DNA of 64,000 nucleotides from the NCBI GenBank assembly GCA_034933145.1, contig JAYFOA010000001.1:26847-90846 (forward strand), read 5' to 3'. The notes under the pieces were generated by a model that worked only from the letters and a program-made list of their open reading frames with translations, had not been told where the DNA came from and searched no databases. The DNA comes from UBA4644 sp034933145 (GTDB lineage: Bacteria; Bacillota; Clostridia; Oscillospirales; Butyricicoccaceae). The translations under genes and the position numbers were made by a program. Shown here in pieces: positions 44,462 to 52,975 of this stretch (its first letter is position 1; each line of letters starts with the position of its first letter).

Positions 44462-44584
44462 CTATGCGTTCATCGCACATCGCACGTTATCTGCCAAACC
44501 GAAATAAGCTTTACCAAAATAATAATAGGTAAAGCTGATAAAGCTAAAAAAGTAATATTTAGCTGTGCGAATCATGTTCGGCAT
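44462..44584 (-). CDS. Phe/Tyr leader peptide of the aromatic operon
   Basis: A 40-residue open frame from ATG at 44584 (AGGGAG 8 nt upstream) to TAG at 44462-44464. Between residues 10 and 28 it has six Tyr and six Phe in 19 positions (YYFFSFISFTYYYF then GKAYF); it has no Trp. Its stop lies 20 bases before the terminator stem. This is the layout of a translation-coupled attenuator: when charged tRNA-Phe or tRNA-Tyr is short, the ribosome stalls and the terminator should fail to form. It controls the whole aroF-to-aroQ operon. Confidence 0.92.
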   Translation of the reverse strand: MPNMIRTAKYYFFSFISFTYYYFGKAYFGLADNVRCAMNA

Positions 44585-44925
44585 TAATTTACTCCCTTTT
44601 GAGAAAAACCACAAGTTGTTTTTAATAATTTATCATAAAATCAACGGGAATGAAAGGGAATAACACCACAAACATATAAAAAAAAGCGGCGTGAAATTTG
44701 TGCAGATCTATTGCTGATGACCATTTTACGCACAATGATCTCATATAACACGGCAGATGTGGTTCTTCCCGGACTTTCTTCTGATGCAATCTTCCCGCAA
44801 GCAAAATCGTCCGTATTTTCTATACATTTTGTGCTGATCAGGAAACTGTCATCCAAAAGGCTGCAAGCTAAAAGCGCGGTGCATCCCCAGTGAAACAAAC
44901 CAATCGATTTTCTAAAGCGCTGTAA
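44585..44925. other. leader and intergenic stretch upstream of the aromatic operon
   Basis: Holds the leader ribosome site (44588-44600) and presumably the operon promoter in the AT-rich block around 44600-44660, where no clear pair of boxes was found. The remaining part up to the next gene has short overlapping frames on both strands with no supporting features. Confidence 0.4.
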
Positions 44926-45417
44926 TTATGAGATCGTACCCTCACCAAATAAAAGCGAGCCTGCACCATAGGTTGCAATCGCCACAATCGTGCCGGCGAC
45001 AATCACGCCAAGCGCGATAGCCGGAAATGCCCGCTTGAGCCGCATATCCAGCATTGCAGCTATCAAAGCCCCCGTCCATGCCCCTGTTCCCGGAAACGGG
45101 ATGGCTACAAACAGAGCAAGGCCCCAAAAGGCGTACCGTCGGACGATGTCCGATTTTTGCTCCGTTCGATTTTCCAGCCGCATTACAATCCGGTTCCATT
45201 TCTCGCTTTTTACTCGCAACCATGTAAAAATTTTTCGGACAAAAATGATGATAAACGGCACAGGCAGCAGATTCCCGATAACGGCTGCGACGAGAGCTGT
45301 CTGCAGGCTGAGCCCGCTGGCTGCTGCGATGGGGATTGCACCGCGCAGCTCAATAATGGGTATCATAGAGATGAGAAATGTCACAAGAGCTTTCCCTAAC
45401 ATGCTGTTCCAGAGCAT
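44926..45417 (-). CDS. small multidrug-export-like membrane protein
   Basis: 163 residues, four to five predicted membrane helices. It matches the Sm_multidrug_ex family (PF06695) by IIELRGAIPIAAASG near the N-terminus and FVAIPFPGTGAWTGALIA near residue 110. Export function in this family is nominal and not proven for most members. It stands alone, with GGAGAAAA before the ATG. Confidence 0.8.
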   Translation of the reverse strand: MLWNSMLGKALVTFLISMIPIIELRGAIPIAAASGLSLQTALVAAVIGNLLPVPFIIIFVRKIFTWLRVKSEKWNRIVMRLENRTEQKSDIVRRYAFWGLALFVAIPFPGTGAWTGALIAAMLDMRLKRAFPAIALGVIVAGTIVAIATYGAGSLLFGEGTIS

Positions 45418-45572
45418 CTGGTTTTCTCCTTCGTAAGCAGAGATACTTTGCTTTTTCGTATTCCGGCCAGCGGAGGCCGGAAGTAAAGCGCCGTCAGTTC
45501 TCCCAATTTAAACAAGCTCCCTTGCCGTTTTACTTACCATACCATTGCACGCAAAAGGCAGCCTGCGGTTGG

Positions 45573-45611
45573 TAAAAAATACCCGAATCTTCAGAAAGTT
45601 GAAAATTCGGG
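45573..45611 (-). terminator. terminator of the glycan-gene cluster
   Basis: On the minus strand CCCGAAT (45605-45611) pairs with ATTCGGG (45582-45588), then TATTTTTT. It lies just past the stop at 45622. Confidence 0.85.
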
Positions 45612-45621
45612 CGGTTTTATT

Positions 45622-45993
45622 TTAAACTGCCAGTTTTTTAAATATCGCGGCCAGCACGAATACGCCACCGGCGATCCAGTAAACCCACAGCAGCGGCGCG
45701 GAACCTCCATAGATGTCAAAAACGCCGCGCAGGCAGCAGCCCGCACTCAGGGTCGCCACGCCGCAGCCCCAAAGTGCGCAAACGGTGCGGGATGGGGCCC
45801 GCCGCCCAATCAGGGAGATCAGCCACGGTGCGGCCGCACCCAGCAGCGGGATACCGAACAGGCAGACCATAAAGGGTGAATAGACCCCATGACTGAAATG
45901 CTCGTAAACGGTACTGAATATGCCGCAAAACACGGCGAACAAAAGATAATTCCGCGCGCTGCGGCGCAGCGCCTGCTTATCCGATGTAGACAA
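45622..45993 (-). CDS. small polytopic membrane protein of unknown function
   Basis: 123 residues, about four membrane helices (around 17-35, 40-60, 68-90, 100-118), with a Lys/Arg-rich N-terminus. No family was recognised. The start is TTG at 45993, with GGGAGGTAA upstream and no in-frame ATG nearby. It overlaps the phosphodiester glycosidase gene and ends at a terminator, so it is the last gene of that unit. Confidence 0.7.
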   Translation of the reverse strand: MSTSDKQALRRSARNYLLFAVFCGIFSTVYEHFSHGVYSPFMVCLFGIPLLGAAAPWLISLIGRRAPSRTVCALWGCGVATLSAGCCLRGVFDIYGGSAPLLWVYWIAGGVFVLAAIFKKLAV

Positions 45994-46927
45994 TGTCGCT
46001 TACCTCCCGTTCGGTGATTTTTTTGCCGTTGGTGGTGGGGTTGTTGACTACCGCACCGTTGAACACCATCGTAGATGAGCCGCCGCCGTCCAGATTATAG
46101 GCATTTTTAACGCCCAGCCCCTGCAGGAACTCCGCCATCTCGTACAGCGACAGCCCCTTGCTTTCCGAGGTGCGCCCATCCGCCACGACAAGAACATAGT
46201 GCAGACTGTCGATCTGCCCGATAGCGGTGCGCGGATTACTGACCTTGGCTTTGTCCACTTCTTCAGCGGTTGTGACAGAAATCTGTCCGTTTTCCACAAG
46301 ACCCGGGCCGAAGGAAAGCACCTGCTCTGCCCCGCCGTCCAGCAGCTCCTGTGCGGTATAGTCCCCCTCGCTGACAACGGCCATCGTGCCGTCATCATAG
46401 ATGACCAGATCCTCCTGATCTTGCCCGGCGGAGGTGTCGCGGTAAAGGACGCCGTTGCGAATGACATAGCCGCTGCGGGCGCTGTAATAATCGCCGTTGA
46501 TGGCCAGAATCGCGCCGCATGCATCGGCGATATCCGAGGTCGTCTCGGTCACGTTTTTGCCGTAGGTATTATCGGCAAACATGGTCTTGAGTTCATCGGC
46601 GCTGGAAAGAGTTACGCCCGCAACATAGATCGTCGTGTCGTATTCCCGATACTGGGTGATCTGGATGGAGATGTTGCCATCGTCATAAGCATCGGAGGTG
46701 ATCGTCACGTCGGCGGACGAAACGCTGCTGTCGTCTGATTCACTCGGCGAAGAGCTGCCCACCCCCGACTGCACGTCGGAGGACAGGGCATCTTCCTGCG
46801 CGGACTGGCCGTTGTCCACAACGACATAGCTTCGTGGAATGACAAACGCATCCAGCAGCACGTAAACGGTAAAAACCGCCAACAACATACCGTAGGCCAG
46901 CGGCCAACGCAATCTTTTATATTTCAT
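45977..46927 (-). CDS. phosphodiester glycosidase family protein
   Basis: 316 residues. One N-terminal membrane anchor (about 9-30), a Ser/Asp-rich linker (40-75), then a NAGPA/phosphodiester glycosidase domain (PF09992 type) with AILAINGDYYSARSGYVIRNG, FGPGLVENG, RTAIGQ and YNLDGGGSSTMVFNG. The active domain lies outside the cell. Relatives remove sugar from phosphodiester-linked glycans. It is in line after a GT2-GtrA gene, suggesting a role in wall or surface polysaccharide. Confidence 0.88.
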   Translation of the reverse strand: MKYKRLRWPLAYGMLLAVFTVYVLLDAFVIPRSYVVVDNGQSAQEDALSSDVQSGVGSSSPSESDDSSVSSADVTITSDAYDDGNISIQITQYREYDTTIYVAGVTLSSADELKTMFADNTYGKNVTETTSDIADACGAILAINGDYYSARSGYVIRNGVLYRDTSAGQDQEDLVIYDDGTMAVVSEGDYTAQELLDGGAEQVLSFGPGLVENGQISVTTAEEVDKAKVSNPRTAIGQIDSLHYVLVVADGRTSESKGLSLYEMAEFLQGLGVKNAYNLDGGGSSTMVFNGAVVNNPTTNGKKITEREVSDIVYIG

Positions 46928-46932
46928 AGCAA

Positions 46933-48030
46933 TTATTCCATTCTGCCCGGCAGCCGATGCGTGCCACGCGTGGTGATCTTTTCCGTACGGGCGGCCTTTT
47001 TGCGAAAAATCCAGAAACGCTGGGCCAGCCAGCTGAGGGTGAAGAAAGTCACCTCGGTCACCAACTTGGCGGCAAAGCGGTTTGCGCCCAGCGTATTGAC
47101 CAGAAAGCTGAGCAGCACGGTGTTACCCGTGAGGATGCATGCGGCCAGCACAAAATATTGCGCGCCGGTTTTCCACACGCTGTCCCGATTCTTAAATACA
47201 AATTTTTTATTAATGGTAAAATTTACCCCGGCGCTGACCACCCGCGCGGCCACGTTAGAGATCGGGATGGCTGCTGCTCCCAAAGGACCAAGCAAAACCG
47301 TCAGAAGGCTGTAAAGGCTATAGTCGATAGCAAAACCGGTCAGAGAGGACGCGGCGAATTTAATAATGTTGCCGTAGATTAAAAACGAATCCCGCAGCGG
47401 GTGGAAATGGGACGCGCGGTTGCCCTCCAAATAGATAGTCTGGATGGGTACCTCCCGAATCGGGATCCTGCGACGTGGACACTCCATCAGTACATTCATC
47501 TCATACTCGTACCGTTTGCCCTCGATTGCCGCCATCTGCGGCAGCAGCTCAGCCCCAAAAGCCCGCAAGCCGGTTTGGGTATCGCTGACATGCAGTCCGG
47601 TGGACAAGCGGTATACTGTCCGGGTGACGGAATTTCCAAAGCGGCTCCGGACAGGGGTGCCTGGGCCAAGGGTGCGTACGCCCAGCGTCAGCGCGTCCGG
47701 GTGGGCCAGTGCGCAGGACGCCACTCGTACTGCGTCCTCCACGGTATGCTGCCCATCGCAGTCCAGCGTGACGATCACGCTTTTCTTATCGCAGCGGGCG
47801 GCGATATAATCCAATCCAGCCTTCAGCGCGCAGCCTTTGCCGCAATTGGGTGTATAGGAAATCACTTCGGCATAGGCTTCTGCCTGCCGGAAAACATCCG
47901 CATAATCCGGCCCGCTGCCATCGTCAACGACGACCACCGAAAAACCCGTTTTAAAAAGCCGCTCGGCCAAACCGACCAGCAGCTGGTTTGGCTCATAAGC
48001 AGGGATCAATGCGATTTCAGTCTTCAGCAT
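46933..48030 (-). CDS. GT2 glycosyltransferase fused to a GtrA-like membrane domain
   Basis: 365 residues. A GT2 domain (about 1-210) has IALIPAYEPN, VVVVDDGSG and the DxD-like LDCDGQHT, close to dolichyl-phosphate-mannose synthases. The C-terminal GtrA domain (about 220-345) has four helices. It probably makes or flips an undecaprenyl-phosphate sugar for surface glycan. It starts the unit that continues with the phosphodiester glycosidase 5 bases later. Confidence 0.88.
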   Translation of the reverse strand: MLKTEIALIPAYEPNQLLVGLAERLFKTGFSVVVVDDGSGPDYADVFRQAEAYAEVISYTPNCGKGCALKAGLDYIAARCDKKSVIVTLDCDGQHTVEDAVRVASCALAHPDALTLGVRTLGPGTPVRSRFGNSVTRTVYRLSTGLHVSDTQTGLRAFGAELLPQMAAIEGKRYEYEMNVLMECPRRRIPIREVPIQTIYLEGNRASHFHPLRDSFLIYGNIIKFAASSLTGFAIDYSLYSLLTVLLGPLGAAAIPISNVAARVVSAGVNFTINKKFVFKNRDSVWKTGAQYFVLAACILTGNTVLLSFLVNTLGANRFAAKLVTEVTFFTLSWLAQRFWIFRKKAARTEKITTRGTHRLPGRME

Positions 48031-48242
48031 AAAAAATACCTCCTTGGCAAAGGGAATCGTTCTTACTTACGCGGCTACTATATTTCGCAAACCTTAAGGC
48101 TACCTAAGAAGGCATAACGATTTCTATGTTTCTTGTTTTTCGCTATGCTCCAGGCCAATAGAAACGCTGCTGCTGCAGGAAACGACCGTTTTAACACCTT
48201 ATTCCACGGATTTAACGTGCATTGGTTGGATTATATTCTTTT

Positions 48243-48286
48243 TATAAAAAACTGCGGCGCATCCGATATCTCGGATGCGCCGCAGT
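48243..48286 (-). terminator. terminator of the ECF sigma operon
   Basis: A perfect 16-bp stem (48251-48266 with 48271-48286), followed on the minus strand by TTTTTTAT. It lies 20 bases past the stop at 48306. Confidence 0.93.
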
Positions 48287-48305
48287 TTTAAGCCGTCCTG
48301 TTGCC

Positions 48306-49223
48306 TCATTGAATTTTTCCGCCGCAGTTAGGACAAAAAAGGTCTTTCTTCCCAATATGCGCACCACAGTTCTTACACGTCGCACCGAGCTTGGCTCCGC
48401 AGCTTGTGCAGTAAAGGTGCTGCCTGCTTTGTGAAGCTCCGCAAACGGAACAGGCTGCATTTTCGCGTTTATAGAGCAGATAAACAATGATGCCAACGAC
48501 GTTGGTCAGCAGAACGATGATGCCCCAAAACACCGGGTAGAGCTTCGACTTGGCAGCGTTCTGATAAGCCCAAAGAGCCACCAGTACCCAATAGATCATA
48601 AAGAACAGAACGGCGACGGTCATGACGATCTTCAGCGTCAATACACCGCCGGCGACGGTGGTGGGGCTGCTGATAATATAGATTTTGCTGCCGCTGTCCT
48701 TTTCGCCAAGAAAGCTAAGTATATAGACCGTCTTTCTGCCAAAATCATTCTCAAAAAAACTCACGTCCCTATATTCGTCCCGTATTTTCCCAAAGTCTGT
48801 ATTGAATACGGAATTGAGCATGAATTCATCGTCCCTGACATACTTGAATACGACATTACTGTCCGTATCGCTTATCAGATACTCTTTATTCGCTCCGGCT
48901 CTGGACAGATTAAACTGGCCGGCTGAAAATTCTGAATTTTTTGCGGAATAGACCACGTTATTACTGCTGTCCAGCATTAGAATATCCACGACATCCGATG
49001 ACGAGGACGCAAGCTTATCAAGTTCTGTCTGCAGATTGGTCGCGTCTTGTTTTTCTGCTGCTTCGCTGACATGAGCATACTGCCATGCAAATGCGATACG
49101 ATCCTTGTAGACGAATCCGGCGGCTGCAACACAGCCGATCGCGGTAATTACAGCGGCAATAATAAAAGTGATTGCAATTTTTTTAAAATTCCATTTGGAA
49201 ATTCTTTTTTCAAGCTTGATCAT
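48306..49223 (-). CDS. membrane protein with extracytoplasmic sensor-like domain and zinc ribbons
   Basis: 305 residues. One membrane helix (about 16-38), an extracytoplasmic stretch (about 40-190) with a small PAS/sCache-like pattern (VVDILMLDSSNNVVYSA), two more helices (about 197-250), and a C-terminal cytoplasmic set of zinc ribbons (CSVCGAS, CTSCGAK, CKNCGAH, CPNCGGK). It is the last gene of an operon with an ECF sigma factor, so it may sense an envelope signal. Function inferred from context only. Confidence 0.65.
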   Translation of the reverse strand: MIKLEKRISKWNFKKIAITFIIAAVITAIGCVAAAGFVYKDRIAFAWQYAHVSEAAEKQDATNLQTELDKLASSSSDVVDILMLDSSNNVVYSAKNSEFSAGQFNLSRAGANKEYLISDTDSNVVFKYVRDDEFMLNSVFNTDFGKIRDEYRDVSFFENDFGRKTVYILSFLGEKDSGSKIYIISSPTTVAGGVLTLKIVMTVAVLFFMIYWVLVALWAYQNAAKSKLYPVFWGIIVLLTNVVGIIVYLLYKRENAACSVCGASQSRQHLYCTSCGAKLGATCKNCGAHIGKKDLFCPNCGGKIQ

Positions 49224-49482
49224 AGGTGCGGCCTCCCTGTTGGCTTATTAAGATTGGCGAGAGAAGCAAAAATGCGGAGGCAGTAAATACGGCCGGGATC
49301 AGCAATGTAATCAGACTGATGCCAAAAAATACAAATGATGTCGGGATCATGATGACTGTTGCGCAAAGAAAAATAAAAAGTCGGGTATAAAATTTTTCTC
49401 TGCGTGCCTCCCTGATCTCGGCACATTTTTGGTCTATATCCGGAGAAAGCATCGCAATCATTTTTTCGGTGTCATGGGTCAT
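49210..49482 (-). CDS. small membrane protein, candidate anti-sigma factor
   Basis: 90 residues. A charged N-terminal 35 residues (MTHDTEKMIAMLSPDIDQKC) precede two membrane helices. It overlaps the ECF sigma gene by 11 nt and the sensor-like gene by 14 nt. Position, size and topology suggest an anti-sigma factor; no known anti-sigma domain was seen. The ATG at 49482 is chosen over an ATG three codons earlier, which sits too close to AAAGGA. Confidence 0.55.
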   Translation of the reverse strand: MTHDTEKMIAMLSPDIDQKCAEIREARREKFYTRLFIFLCATVIMIPTSFVFFGISLITLLIPAVFTASAFLLLSPILISQQGGRTYDQA

Positions 49483-50026
49483 TCTTTTCATTCCTTTCCT
49501 GCAAATTCAATAATCTTCGGAGTTTTGCCGTTCCGTCATGGATGCGGCTTTTAATGGTTTTTGTCGGGATGCCAAGGTATTCGGCTATTTCGGCAAGCGT
49601 CATATCCTGCTCGTATTTTAAGCGGATCGCGAGTCCCTGCTCTTTGGGGAGCATTTCCATTGCTCTTAATACTTCCTCATATTGCAGTTTCTGTATTACG
49701 CCGGACATCATATCGTGCGGGTCGTCGATTTGCAGTTCCTCAATGTCTTCAAGGATGATCCGATTCTTCCGCAAATGGTCAATATAACAATTCTTCGCGA
49801 TCGTGATAAGCCATGTTCCAAATGCGGCACTGCCGTTTAAATCATACCTGTCGATGCTCCGTACCATCTTCAAAAAGGTCTCCTGCGTCAGATCCTCCGA
49901 CAGAGCTTCATCACAGGTCATTTTCAGAAGAAATTTGGAAACGTAGGGATAAAATAACCGAATAAGTTTTTCAAATGCCAGCTTATCGCCTTTTTGGCTG
50001 GCTTTAATCAGTGCTTTTTCATTCAA
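49472..50026 (-). CDS. ECF-family RNA polymerase sigma factor
   Basis: 184 residues. Sigma region 2 (about 18-85: FYPYVSKFLLKMTCDEALSEDLTQETFLKM and WLITIAKNCYIDHLRKN) and region 4 (about 115-170: LPKEQGLAIRLKYEQDMTLAEIAEYLGIPTKTIKSR) are present, and there is no region 1 or 3. The start is TTG at 50026, after a very strong AAGGAGGAGG; the longer frame upstream lacks one. It heads a three-gene operon with two membrane proteins, the usual layout of envelope-stress sigma systems. The signal is unknown. Confidence 0.88.
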   Translation of the reverse strand: MNEKALIKASQKGDKLAFEKLIRLFYPYVSKFLLKMTCDEALSEDLTQETFLKMVRSIDRYDLNGSAAFGTWLITIAKNCYIDHLRKNRIILEDIEELQIDDPHDMMSGVIQKLQYEEVLRAMEMLPKEQGLAIRLKYEQDMTLAEIAEYLGIPTKTIKSRIHDGTAKLRRLLNLQERNEKNDP

Positions 50027-50275
50027 CGCTTCCTCCTCCTTCCTTTTCACTTTCTTACACGCTGAAAATGTGAAATAGTTGGCTCTTTTTGAATAACTTC
50101 CTGAACGCGGGTAAGCGAACGTTTTCTGCGCAAGGCAGCCAAAGTATATGGTGCCGAGCTTTTGCATTTTCAATATAGCATGGTTACAGCAATAGAATCT
50201 ATATCCCCAATATGGTATTATCTTAATAATGAATCATCCCTAGGACGAAAGCGAATCTGAATTCGGAGTACCTAC

Positions 50276-50647
50276 ATGAAGTTTGCGGAACGGGCAAAAC
50301 AATTGAAAAAAGATATTCCCGCTGTGTTTTTATGCCTAAAAAGCAACGAAACACCTCTTGCGGCAAAAATTATGGCGGGAATCACGGTTGGATATGCCCT
50401 ATCTCCCATAGACCTGATACCGGACTTCCTTCCTATTTTAGGCTATCTGGATGACGTTGTAATCTTGCCTGTGCTGATCGCATTGACGGTTCGCCTCATC
50501 CCCAGGGAAACAATGGTACGCTGCCGTACGGAAGCCGAAGGAATGTGGCAAAACGGAAAACCAAAAAAATGGTTTTATGCCATTCCTGTTGTGGGGATCT
50601 GGCTGCTGATAATTTGGTTGGCCGCTAGGGCCATTTGGAAACTATGA
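50276..50647 (+). CDS. YkvA-family (DUF1232) membrane protein
   Basis: 123 residues. The family motif YALSPIDLIPDFLPILGYLDDVVILP spans residues 38-63, followed by two hydrophobic segments. Function unknown in all relatives; often near efflux or stress genes. It is divergent from the ECF sigma operon. Confidence 0.85.
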   Translation: MKFAERAKQLKKDIPAVFLCLKSNETPLAAKIMAGITVGYALSPIDLIPDFLPILGYLDDVVILPVLIALTVRLIPRETMVRCRTEAEGMWQNGKPKKWFYAIPVVGIWLLIIWLAARAIWKL

Positions 50648-50672
50648 ATTCTAGGCAAATATGGCCATGCTA

Positions 50673-50721
50673 TTGATTCAATCAGAAAGATGTAGTATCA
50701 TGCAGTTGGTTGATACTACAT
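50673..50721 (+). promoter_or_regulatory. promoter overlapped by a MarR-type operator
   Basis: TTGATT (50673-50678), a 17-bp spacer and TATCAT (50696-50701) lie before the marR-like gene. A perfect 11-bp inverted repeat, ATGTAGTATCA and TGATACTACAT (50690-50700 and 50711-50721), covers the -10 box. This suggests autorepression. A terminator for the upstream gene is less likely, as no T-run follows. Confidence 0.75.
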
Positions 50722-50745
50722 CTATTTATTAGTTGAGGACATAAA

Positions 50746-51234
50746 ATGGATAATACAAAGAGGCAAATCACAAAAATCGCGCGGGAGGTCAGCAAGTTCA
50801 CCGTGCGGATGCTAAAAATCGAAGGCGTAGGCGCGGCGGAATATGATTTTATTCACGCGGTAAGGAAAAACCCCGGCATTACGCAGGCGGCGCTGCGGGA
50901 GCTGCTCACGTTGGATAAAGGGGCGGCAGCGCGGCGCGCGGCCAGTCTGGAGGCCAAGGGCTATCTCGTCCGCAGCCCAAATCCTGAGGACGGGCGAAGC
51001 CAGCTTCTCTATGCGACAGAAAAGGCTGACAGCCTGAAAAACTCAAAGTCTTCTGTGGAATCGCTGTACTATGCCTGGCTGGCAGAGGTGCTTACGCCGG
51101 AGGATACCGCAGAGTTCTGCCGTGTTTTGAATATACTCTATACCCGCTCCAAGGCTGAGAGCAAAGCGGACTTTCCCAACCTGACCCGGCGTTTTTTGGA
51201 GGAGGGCGGCCAAAATGAGCTGTCAAAGGATTGA
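50746..51234 (+). CDS. MarR-family transcriptional regulator
   Basis: 162 residues. A winged helix core is seen at about 40-100: NPGITQAALRELLTLDKGAAARRAASLEAKGYLVRS and the wing with PNPEDGRSQLLYAT. It ends inside the start of the first ABC exporter gene, so it most likely controls that exporter through the inverted repeat at 50690-50721. Confidence 0.9.
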   Translation: MDNTKRQITKIAREVSKFTVRMLKIEGVGAAEYDFIHAVRKNPGITQAALRELLTLDKGAAARRAASLEAKGYLVRSPNPEDGRSQLLYATEKADSLKNSKSSVESLYYAWLAEVLTPEDTAEFCRVLNILYTRSKAESKADFPNLTRRFLEEGGQNELSKD

Positions 51235-52975
51235 GAAAGTCCCGCAGCCAAATCGCATCTGGTCCTATTTCCGGCTGGAGACAAGGCCGCTTGCGCTGGT
51301 TACGGTCTCCGGTATTCTCTATAACGTAGGGATGGTTGCCGGACCTTATTTTGAGGGGCAGCTTGCCCAGTGCCTTTTCGATATTATGAAGGGCGAGAAG
51401 ACTATATCCGCTATGGTCTCCTTGGCAACACTTTACCTTGTTGTAATTCTGCTTGTGCAGGTCATGCGGGCCATTAAGCGCTTTGAAGTACGGAGGTTTG
51501 CAAACGACACAAGCCGTAATATGCGCCACATGCTTTATAACAGTCTGGTTCATATGAGCCGCGAGGAACTGGAAAAAGAAAATATCGGCTCCCTAATGAC
51601 CAAGGCCGTGGCCGATGTGGATGCCTGCGTGGAAGGAATGCGGAAATTTACCACCGAAATCTTTGATACAGGTGTTGTGCTGGCGGCGTATCTTGTCATG
51701 CTTTTTTCCTATGATTGGCATCTTGCGCTGCTTTCCTGTGCGTTCACACCGTTTGCCTACCTCATTGCCGGAAGGCTGAAGGGATTCGTCGCCCGAAGCA
51801 ACGCCGCCTATAAAAAGAGCGCAGGCCAGCTGAATGGAGCCACGATGGATCGGGTTTCCAACGTTTTGACTTATCGGGTTTATGGATGTGAAGGAAATCG
51901 AGACGCTGCATATGAAAAGCGACTGGACGATTATGAAAAGCGCGCCGTCGCGGCGAATCTCTGGGAAAACACAATGCAGCCGCTTTATAACATCATATCC
52001 ATGTGCGGTGTTGCGTTGATTCTCTATCTGGGAGCTCGGAATGTGCTGGGCGATGGGTGGAAAATCTGGAATATTGCCGCCTTTACCACCTTCCTGTCAT
52101 GTTTCACCAAAATGGCGCTAAAGTCCTCAAAGGCGGCCAAGCTCTTCAATGCCGTGCAAAAAGCACAGGTATCATGGGCGCGTATCAAGCCGCTTATGAA
52201 GGAATATGTGGAATCCGATCCGCCCGCCCTGCCGCACGCCATACAGCCGACAGAGTTGGCAGTTTCCGGGCTGACGCTTGCCTGGCCGGGCGGAGAGCCC
52301 GTATTGCGGAATCTTTCCTTCTCCGCCCGCCCCGGTCAAATCATTGGCGTGACCGGGCCGGTGGCGTGCGGGAAGTCTATGTTGGGAAAGACGTTTATTG
52401 GAGAACTCCCCTATCAGGGAAGTATTCTTGTCAATGGGCAAGAGCTCCGGAATCTGAGCGGCAGCGAACGCGGCAGCGTAATCTCCTACATGGGGCATGA
52501 GCCGGAGCTCATGAGCGATACGCTGGCGGAAAATATCCAACTGGGAAAGCCGGGAGACATCGAGTCGTTTTTGCGGGCAGTCAGTATGGAGGAAGAGGTA
52601 CGGCAGATGCCTCAGGGAGCCGACACGCCGGTAGGCAGCAGCGGCGTGCGGCTGTCCGGCGGGCAGCAGGCACGGGTGGCACTCGCTCGGACGCTTTTTA
52701 ACGCGCAAAGCATTCTCGTGCTGGACGACCCTTTTTCTGCCGTGGACCGCGGTACAGAACAGGCGGTTCTGGAGCATCTGCGTGTGTTCGCAAAGGATAA
52801 GATCGTAATTCTTTTCTCCCATCGGCTGTATCAGTTTCCAACGCTGGATCATGTGCTGTTTCTGTCCGACGGCGGTGGTGTCTTTTCCACACACGAAGCG
52901 CTTATGCGGGAAAATTCCGCTTACGCAAAGCTCTATTTTGCGCAGGTGAATGGAGGCGACGAGCGTGAAGCGTGA
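51215..52975 (+). CDS. ABC exporter half-transporter A (degenerate catalytic base)
   Basis: 586 residues: a six-helix membrane domain (about 15-320) and an ATPase domain. Walker A is VTGPVACGKSML, the signature LSGGQQARVALA is intact, and Walker B ILVLDDPFSAVD has Asp where the catalytic Glu belongs. That makes its own ATP site degenerate, as in one half of heterodimeric exporters such as BmrCD and TM287/288. It pairs with the next gene. It overlaps marR by 20 nt. Substrate unknown; efflux of a drug or toxin is likely. Confidence 0.9.
   Translation: MSCQRIEKVPQPNRIWSYFRLETRPLALVTVSGILYNVGMVAGPYFEGQLAQCLFDIMKGEKTISAMVSLATLYLVVILLVQVMRAIKRFEVRRFANDTSRNMRHMLYNSLVHMSREELEKENIGSLMTKAVADVDACVEGMRKFTTEIFDTGVVLAAYLVMLFSYDWHLALLSCAFTPFAYLIAGRLKGFVARSNAAYKKSAGQLNGATMDRVSNVLTYRVYGCEGNRDAAYEKRLDDYEKRAVAANLWENTMQPLYNIISMCGVALILYLGARNVLGDGWKIWNIAAFTTFLSCFTKMALKSSKAAKLFNAVQKAQVSWARIKPLMKEYVESDPPALPHAIQPTELAVSGLTLAWPGGEPVLRNLSFSARPGQIIGVTGPVACGKSMLGKTFIGELPYQGSILVNGQELRNLSGSERGSVISYMGHEPELMSDTLAENIQLGKPGDIESFLRAVSMEEEVRQMPQGADTPVGSSGVRLSGGQQARVALARTLFNAQSILVLDDPFSAVDRGTEQAVLEHLRVFAKDKIVILFSHRLYQFPTLDHVLFLSDGGGVFSTHEALMRENSAYAKLYFAQVNGGDEREA

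Noticed and set aside
44641..44898. 85-codon frame upstream of the aromatic leader
   Set aside because: No ribosome site, no family resemblance, and a competing frame on the other strand.
50690..50721. Terminator after the YkvA gene
   Set aside because: The stem has no T-run after it and overlaps a good -10 box, so an operator is the better reading.
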